64,000 nt of DNA from contig NC_023063.1 in NCBI RefSeq assembly GCF_000508225.1, positions 682,001-746,000 of the forward strand. Direction: 5' to 3'. The translations under genes and the position numbers were made by a program. Source of the stretch: Ehrlichia muris AS145. Lineage in GTDB: Bacteria > Pseudomonadota > Alphaproteobacteria > Rickettsiales > Anaplasmataceae. A model generated the notes under the pieces. That model did no database searches and was not told where the DNA came from. It saw only the letters and a program-made list of their open reading frames with translations. Positions 58,615 to 64,000 of the stretch are shown here, piece after piece (the first letter of the stretch is position 1; each line of letters starts with the position of its first letter).

Positions 58615-58903
58615 CCCCTTTACCTTTTTTGTCTCTGTAATAAGCAGAACGTGCTAATGCATAAGATGCTGTAGTACTAGTAATCCATAATAAGCAGATT
58701 AATAATAAAATCTTAACTGTAAAAATCGAAAAATCAGATTGCATGGCAAGCCCAATTAAAATTAAGGATGCTCCTAAAGAATCTGTGATACCTGCAGGAC
58801 ATAACTTTGTATAAAAATCAGGAGACCTTATTACTCCTACCATAGAAGTAATAATTAAAAATATTCCCAACCCTAGAATTATCATGCTTAAATATTCCAT
58901 CAT
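58604..58903 (-). CDS. mnhG: Cation/proton antiporter subunit G (MnhG/MrpG)
   Basis: The 99-residue protein has three hydrophobic spans and the MnhG pattern GVIRSPDFYTKLCPAGITDSLGASLILIGL (about 22-52). It starts at ATG 58903, overlapping the mnhF stop by four bases (ATGA), and its own end overlaps the next gene by 11 bases. It forms part of the multisubunit antiporter membrane complex. Confidence 0.92.
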   Translation of the reverse strand: MMEYLSMIILGLGIFLIITSMVGVIRSPDFYTKLCPAGITDSLGASLILIGLAMQSDFSIFTVKILLLICLLWITSTTASYALARSAYYRDKKGKGDVE

Positions 58904-59169
58904 TTTTTTAGATCTCCAAAAGAACCATGAAGAAAAAATCTCATAAATCCAATAGTAGAAATAAAATTAATACACACATATACCAAAGATACATCTATAA
59001 ATAATGAAAACGTATCATTTATGATTCCAATAACAACAATCAAAATCATGGAATACGTGCCAAACAAATTTGCAGCAAGTATTTTATCATATATAGTTTT
59101 ACCAATAGATAGATATACTAACATCATTCCCATACAAAATAATAACACACAAACTGTAAGTACTAACAT
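58900..59169 (-). CDS. mnhF: Cation/proton antiporter subunit F (MnhF/MrpF)
   Basis: The first gene of the cluster. The frame opens at a TTG at 59226, but the ATG at 59169 (MLVLTVCVLLFCMGM) has GGATGAA before it and gives 89 residues, the usual MnhF size. Three spans and YDKILAANLFGTYSMILIV (about 29-47) fit the family. No mnhE precedes it. The expected promoter is in the region 59170-59500, which is too AT-rich to pick one. Confidence 0.88.
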   Translation of the reverse strand: MLVLTVCVLLFCMGMMLVYLSIGKTIYDKILAANLFGTYSMILIVVIGIINDTFSLFIDVSLVYVCINFISTIGFMRFFLHGSFGDLKK

Positions 59170-59508
59170 TTCATCCAATGATAATAATGATAAAATCAAT
59201 ATATACAAATAGTTATCAATACACAAACATTTAAATCATAATAACTAAAACTTAAATTACTAAATATCATATTATTTACTTATTTGATAATAAATTAGAC
59301 CATATTATGAAATGTACATAAGACACTATCTCCGCTAGTATACTGATTACCACTTAGAAATTGAAAATATATAGGTAATACTTATATCTTCTCTCTTATA
59401 AAAAACATACTTTTATTATTAAAATTTATATATCGAAACAATCAAACATCCTATGACAGTATAAAAATATAACTAGAATTCACAATTTTAAAGATTTTTA
59501 AGTTTAAA
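59170..59508. other. Intergenic, no gene seen
   Basis: AT-rich DNA between mnhF and the duplicated tkt region. It should contain the mnh cluster promoter. Nothing else was recognised. Confidence 0.4.
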
Positions 59509-60224
59509 ATTGATGAGGCTAAATATCAATGCATAAATTAATAGAACTTTGCAAAAATTCAACATTATAACCCAGCACTAGAAAACACATACTAAGTAAT
59601 AACTAATTACAAGAAGATCTTAAATAACTTTAATTTATGAAATTTTTTGTAATATCTAAGAATTCTAAATTTACAAATACTCAATGAAAATGAATTATAA
59701 CAGTTATATCTAATCCGTATCAATTTTCAATTTATCAAGTATCTTACTTACTAAGTTTTCTGCAGTGATTCCAAAATGCTTATATAAATCTTTACATGGA
59801 GCAGATATCCCAAAATTCTCTAAACCCACAAAAATACCATTTTCCCCTATGTATTTATGCCATCCAATTGATGAGGCTAAATATCAATGCATAAATTAAT
59901 AGAACTTTGCAAAAATTCAACATTATAACCCAGCACTAGAAAATACATACTAAGTAATAACTAATTACAAGAAAATCTTAAATAACTTTAATTTATGAAA
60001 TTTTTTGTAATATCTAAGAATTCTAAATTTACAAATACTCAATGAAAATGAATTATAACAGTTATATCTAATCCGTATCAATTTTCAATTTATCAAGTAT
60101 CTTACTTACTAAGTTTTCTGCAGTGATTCCAAAATGCTTATATAAATCTTTACATGGAGCAGATATCCCAAAATTCTCTAAACCCACAAAAATACCATTT
60201 TCCCCTATGTATTTATGCCATCCA
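59509..60224. repeat. Two 358-bp tandem copies covering the tkt 3' end
   Basis: Copies occupy 59509-59866 and 59867-60224 and differ at only a few positions by eye (for example GAAAACACA against GAAAATACA). The right copy contains the last ~52 codons of tkt and its downstream spacer. The junction is sharp: the left copy breaks off at CATCCAA, where tkt coding sequence would continue, and joins TGATGAGG of the spacer. Confidence 0.95.
59710..59866 (-). pseudogene. Duplicated C-terminal fragment of transketolase
   Basis: This stretch repeats the last ~52 codons and stop of tkt (CTerm ending KLKIDTD) with near identity, but has no start and no upstream part of the gene. It arose by the 358-bp tandem duplication. 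It is not expected to be translated. Confidence 0.9.
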
Positions 60225-62059
60225 AAAGAACTTGCAGCTTCTACAGCAGCTTTGATACTTTTATTATTCAATAAATTGAAGATATATTTTTTATCTTGTT
60301 GCCCAAATAACTCCCAACAAGGAACAGATACTACTCTCGTACCTAACCCTTTACTCTTCAAAATATCAGATGCTTTTAATGCAACTTCTACCTCAGATCC
60401 AGTTGCAAAAATGGTAACATCCAAATCTTTCTCATATTCACGTATAATATATGCACCCTTACTAGATAAATTCTCTTCAATACATACACTACGAATACAG
60501 TTAACATCTTGTCTAGATAATATCAACACAGATGGAGAACTAGTTAATTTTAATGCAATCTCCCAACATTCTAATACCTCAATAGCATCAGCTGGCCTAA
60601 AAACATATAAATTAGGGATTGATCGCAAAGATGATAAATGTTCTACAGGTTGATGAGTCGGACCATCTTCTCCTACTCCAATAGAGTCATGTGTCATAAT
60701 ATAAATAACCTGCTTTTTCATCAATGCAGACAATCTAATAGCTGGTCTACAATAATCAGAAAAAACCAAAAATGTTCCCCCATAAGGAATTATCCCACCA
60801 TGCAAAGCCATACCATTCATACACCCTGCCATAGCATGTTCCCTAATACCATAATGTAGATAAGACCCCTTAAAATTATTTCTGTTCATAACTGATACAA
60901 GCTGCGGCTTAGTATTATTAGAATTAGTAAGATCAGCAGAACCACCTATTAATTTACTTGTATTCTTCACTATAATTTCCAATACTCTACCAGAAGTCTT
61001 ACGAGTTGCTTCATTTAAATTTAAAGTATATAGTTCCTCTTTGAATTTTTTTAAACTCAATAAAACTGCATCAGAAACACCATCCTTTATTATATCTATA
61101 AAATCACTAGAAGTTTCAGCGTATTTTGTATATCTATCAAGCCACATGTTGTATTCAGCCTTTGATCTATTAGCAACACCCTTCCATAACTGCAAAATTT
61201 CCTCTGGTATATTAAATGGTTTGTAATGCCAACCTAATTTTTCTTTCATCAAGATTACTTCTTCTTCTGAAAATGGCCAACTATGTGCAGCACAAGTATT
61301 TTCTTTTGAAGACAAATTTTTTCCAATAATTGTCTTACAACAAATCAAAGAAGGTTTGTCAGATTTTCGAGCATCTCTAATCGAAGACTCAATTTGACTA
61401 AAATCATGTCCATCTATTTCAACAACATCCCATCCATAAGATAAGAACCTAGCTTTAACATCATCTGAAACAGACAAAGAAGTTGGACCATCTATTGAAA
61501 TACTATTGTCATCAAATAATACTATCAATTTACTCAATTGCAAATGCCCTGCCAAAGATGCTGCTTCATGACTAATGCCTTCCATAAGACAGCCATCACC
61601 AACCATAACGTAAGTAGCATGATTGATAATTTCATTCCCAAATCTTTCAGATAATACCTTTTCCGCTATTGCCATACCTACTGCACACGCTAAACCTTGA
61701 CCTAATGGACCAGTAGTAGCATCTACCCCAGGAGTATAACCATATTCTGGATGCCCAGGAGTTAAAGAATGAATTTGTCTAAATTTTTTTATTTCTTCTA
61801 TATCCAAATACCCTAAAAAATATAATATAGAATATAACAGCATAGATCCATGCCCATTCGACAACACAAATCTATCTCTATCAAACCAATCAGGATCTCT
61901 AGGATTAAATTTCAGAAACTTTGCAAACAACACTGTAGCAACGTCTGCCATGCCAAGAGGCATACCTGGATGCCCAGAAGCAGCTTTCTGTATAGCATCT
62001 ACTGATAATATTCTAATGGCATTAGCCATATTTACCATATTACTATATTCGCTGTCCAT
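60068..62059 (-). CDS. tkt: Transketolase
   Basis: Transketolase moves two-carbon units between sugar phosphates in the non-oxidative pentose phosphate pathway, using thiamine diphosphate. The 663-residue protein has KAASGHPGMPLGMAD (about 21-35), GPLGQGLA (about 115-122) and the TPP/Mg motif GDGCLMEGISHEAASLAG (about 153-170). DDNSISIDGPT follows, then the middle-domain Glu in YGIREHAMAGCMNGMALHGG (about 403-422). The C-terminal domain is intact. It starts at ATG 62059, 55 bases after the M32-like gene. Its 3' end is duplicated downstream. Confidence 0.97.
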   Translation of the reverse strand: MDSEYSNMVNMANAIRILSVDAIQKAASGHPGMPLGMADVATVLFAKFLKFNPRDPDWFDRDRFVLSNGHGSMLLYSILYFLGYLDIEEIKKFRQIHSLTPGHPEYGYTPGVDATTGPLGQGLACAVGMAIAEKVLSERFGNEIINHATYVMVGDGCLMEGISHEAASLAGHLQLSKLIVLFDDNSISIDGPTSLSVSDDVKARFLSYGWDVVEIDGHDFSQIESSIRDARKSDKPSLICCKTIIGKNLSSKENTCAAHSWPFSEEEVILMKEKLGWHYKPFNIPEEILQLWKGVANRSKAEYNMWLDRYTKYAETSSDFIDIIKDGVSDAVLLSLKKFKEELYTLNLNEATRKTSGRVLEIIVKNTSKLIGGSADLTNSNNTKPQLVSVMNRNNFKGSYLHYGIREHAMAGCMNGMALHGGIIPYGGTFLVFSDYCRPAIRLSALMKKQVIYIMTHDSIGVGEDGPTHQPVEHLSSLRSIPNLYVFRPADAIEVLECWEIALKLTSSPSVLILSRQDVNCIRSVCIEENLSSKGAYIIREYEKDLDVTIFATGSEVEVALKASDILKSKGLGTRVVSVPCWELFGQQDKKYIFNLLNNKSIKAAVEAASSFGWHKYIGENGIFVGLENFGISAPCKDLYKHFGITAENLVSKILDKLKIDTD

Positions 62060-62114
62060 ATTCCACTCTTATTAAATTCACAACACACAACTTTAGTTAA
62101 ACACATACAACGAC

Positions 62115-63590
62115 TTACACATTCAAATATTTATCCGCAAGGTAATTTTTATAAAAAGCAACATTCAATTTCTGCCCTGTAATCTTCTTTAATAAATCCA
62201 TACTACTGTACTTTGTACCACAATCACATATATTCTTATTCATCCACGAGGTAAATAATGAGAGATCTCCCTTTGCTACCTGTGATAAAACTTGAGAGCA
62301 ACTATTTTCCATAACAGAAAAAATCTGAGAAGCAATAATAGCAGAAATCATATAACAAGGAAAATATCCAAAAATCCCACTCACCCAATAATCATCCTGT
62401 AAAAATCCTTCCAAATCATTCTTTGGAGCAATGTTAAAATAGTGTTTCATTCCTTGAACCCAAGCATCTGGCAAATCTTGTACTTGCAGAGAATCACTTA
62501 TCATTTCCTTTTCTAAAGTATACCGCAACATGATATGAGCTAACAAAGTTACCTCATCAGACTTATGCATAAATAAATTAGGCCGTACTTCATTAAAATA
62601 TAACTGAATATTTTCATAATGCCCAACCTTGCCTCTAAAAGAAAACTGCTTCTTCAAAATAGGAGATATAAATTGTATAAACTCCGTACTCATCATCAAG
62701 TGAGTCGATGTCAATAACCCTAAAACTTCAGGTAAAATGTTGTTTATATTCCATCCTACAGGTTGTTTATACCACATCTCAGGTAAATTTAAAGCATATA
62801 AAGCATAACCTATTTTTCTGAGCAAAGTCTTCAATCCAACTCTATAATTACTCTCATCATAATCAACTAAAAAAGACAGCTCTTTTCCAAATGAATATCT
62901 ATTACTTACATAATCTTGATCAATAATATTTATATTATTACCAATCATACCAAAACACGATAAAGTATCATATCCTAGAAGTATCTGCTTATCTTTATTA
63001 ATATTTTTTGGATAACAAATCTTATTGTGTTTTTGTTTATCACCTATTTCATTGATAAAATGCCGAAAAAAAGCTCCTATTTCAGTAAATATAGCATCTA
63101 CCTTCTTTGTATTTAACTTACTATCCTGCAATCCTAAAATAACATCATACTTAGAAACCTTTAAACTTTCAGCTTTAATAGAAGCAACATCACCTACTAA
63201 TCTCACAACATCAGATAATAAGGTAATTACATCCTGGACAGAAGCATCACCATTACGAAACAATAACCAAGAGTTTTTACATTTTACTCGCGCTTTGTAA
63301 AGATCTAATACCAATTCTATAGGAATAGCAGTGCTATTCTTATGTATGAATTCAATATGATTTAAATTAGCAATTTCCCAATCATTTAATTTCGCTTTAT
63401 TGGCTGCAGAGTGTTGTATCATATCAGCAATTATCTCATTACTGACAATTTCGTGCTTAATTTCTTTAAGGGTACAAACATGCTCTATTCTATCACTAAC
63501 ATTACCTTTACTAGCTTCTAAAACACTAATAATAGAATTAATACTTCCAATTTTATCAAAAACTTGCTCTAAAAATTTATAATGTTTCAT
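62115..63590 (-). CDS. M32 carboxypeptidase Taq-family homologue without its zinc motif
   Basis: The 491-residue protein matches the M32 (carboxypeptidase Taq) family along its whole length: NLPEMWYKQPVGW, AHIMLRYTLEKEM, QVQDLPDAWVQGMKHYF, LEGFLQDDYWVSGIFGYFPCYM. M32 enzymes are zinc or cobalt metallocarboxypeptidases with an HEXXH helix reading roughly HE-x-GHALYEQ. Here the aligned helix is RKIGYALYAL (about residues 258-267), so both His and the catalytic Glu are replaced. The family DxHWSxGxFGYFPTY also reads DDYWVSGIFGYFPCY. The frame is intact and the scaffold conserved, so this looks like a retained non-catalytic homologue. It lies directly upstream of tkt on the same strand. Confidence 0.87.
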   Translation of the reverse strand: MKHYKFLEQVFDKIGSINSIISVLEASKGNVSDRIEHVCTLKEIKHEIVSNEIIADMIQHSAANKAKLNDWEIANLNHIEFIHKNSTAIPIELVLDLYKARVKCKNSWLLFRNGDASVQDVITLLSDVVRLVGDVASIKAESLKVSKYDVILGLQDSKLNTKKVDAIFTEIGAFFRHFINEIGDKQKHNKICYPKNINKDKQILLGYDTLSCFGMIGNNINIIDQDYVSNRYSFGKELSFLVDYDESNYRVGLKTLLRKIGYALYALNLPEMWYKQPVGWNINNILPEVLGLLTSTHLMMSTEFIQFISPILKKQFSFRGKVGHYENIQLYFNEVRPNLFMHKSDEVTLLAHIMLRYTLEKEMISDSLQVQDLPDAWVQGMKHYFNIAPKNDLEGFLQDDYWVSGIFGYFPCYMISAIIASQIFSVMENSCSQVLSQVAKGDLSLFTSWMNKNICDCGTKYSSMDLLKKITGQKLNVAFYKNYLADKYLNV

Positions 63591-64000
63591 ATGTATAATA
63601 TTCCGTAGGTTAAATTCATTTAGTCAGTTAATCAAAAAATTCATTAAATAATATCAACGGGTATGCAAAAACTTTTCCAAAATATACTAAAGCATACAAT
63701 GCATACTATATATATGCTACACTAGGCAAAATATTAATAACAAAAATACTGATACCTAAAAATCACATAATTCTAATAAATAGTTGACAATGATAATCAA
63801 TATATTAGCGCAATATAACATAAAATATCAATATTTCTCTCTTCAAAAAATTTAAATAATTCTACTAAACGTAAGATCCTAAATGGATTTCTCCATTAAA
63901 CAACATTTTTACAAGCATTATGATATACATTACTAATTGCACTATATCAATAGTTATAAAAAACTATTTAAACATTAACACATTATATTAATATTACATA
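63591..64000. other. Intergenic, no gene seen
   Basis: AT-rich DNA upstream of the M32-like gene, extending to the window edge. No ORF, tRNA or repeat was recognised. Confidence 0.45.

Overview
The window is chromosomal DNA of an obligate intracellular alphaproteobacterium of the genus Ehrlichia, most likely E. ruminantium. Four things in the sequence point there: a very AT-rich composition with long non-coding gaps; the gene order sodB-virB3-virB4 followed by four virB6 paralogues, known from Ehrlichia and Anaplasma; slowly evolving alphaproteobacterial housekeeping genes; and several tandem duplications of roughly 170-360 bp at the 3' ends of genes, a trait reported for E. ruminantium. The species call is an inference. 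The genus call rests on gene content and order.

Layout. 1-4070 (+): the 3' part of carA, ispH, dut and a lone phage/gene-transfer-agent tail gene (TIGR02217/DUF2460). 4226-22552 (-): the type IV secretion block, read sodB, virB3, virB4, virB6-1, virB6-2, virB6-3, virB6-4. The last three virB6 proteins are very large, start with lipoprotein-type signals and (in -3 and -4) end in long acidic repetitive tails. 22790-24223: pstA (+) and tRNA-Arg(CCG) (-). 24641-34431 (-): lipA, a five-unit tandem array, two unrecognised membrane proteins (445 and 1385 aa) and pccA. 34593-38260 (+): rluD-type pseudouridine synthase, lysA and a tandem array built from the lysA 3' end. 38465-42473 (-): rpmB, priA and a secreted class-I glutamine-amidotransferase-fold hydrolase. 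42726-43448 (+): hemD. 43814-63590 (-): pepP, a retropepsin-like protease with a 169-bp duplication, a PolB-type exonuclease, era, ffh, a frameshift-split mnhD, a RatA/Coq10-like gene, a 6S RNA candidate, dnaK, an RNase E/G gene, an mnhFG-mbhDE-mnhBC cluster, tkt with a 358-bp duplication of its 3' end, and an M32 carboxypeptidase homologue that has lost its zinc-binding motif.

How the genes work together. The vir genes encode the energising ATPase, an inner-membrane component and polytopic channel proteins of a secretion machine whose other parts (virB8-11, virD4) lie elsewhere. mnhD and the mnh/mbh cluster encode parts of a multisubunit cation/proton antiporter. Central metabolism (carA, dut, tkt, pccA, lipA, lysA, hemD, ispH) and translation or protein-targeting genes (rpmB, era, ffh, tRNA-Arg, rluD) make up most of the rest. 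Intergenic DNA is AT-rich and mostly featureless. The notable exceptions are the duplicated gene 3' ends, two strong inverted repeats between sodB and virB3, and the 6S RNA candidate downstream of dnaK.
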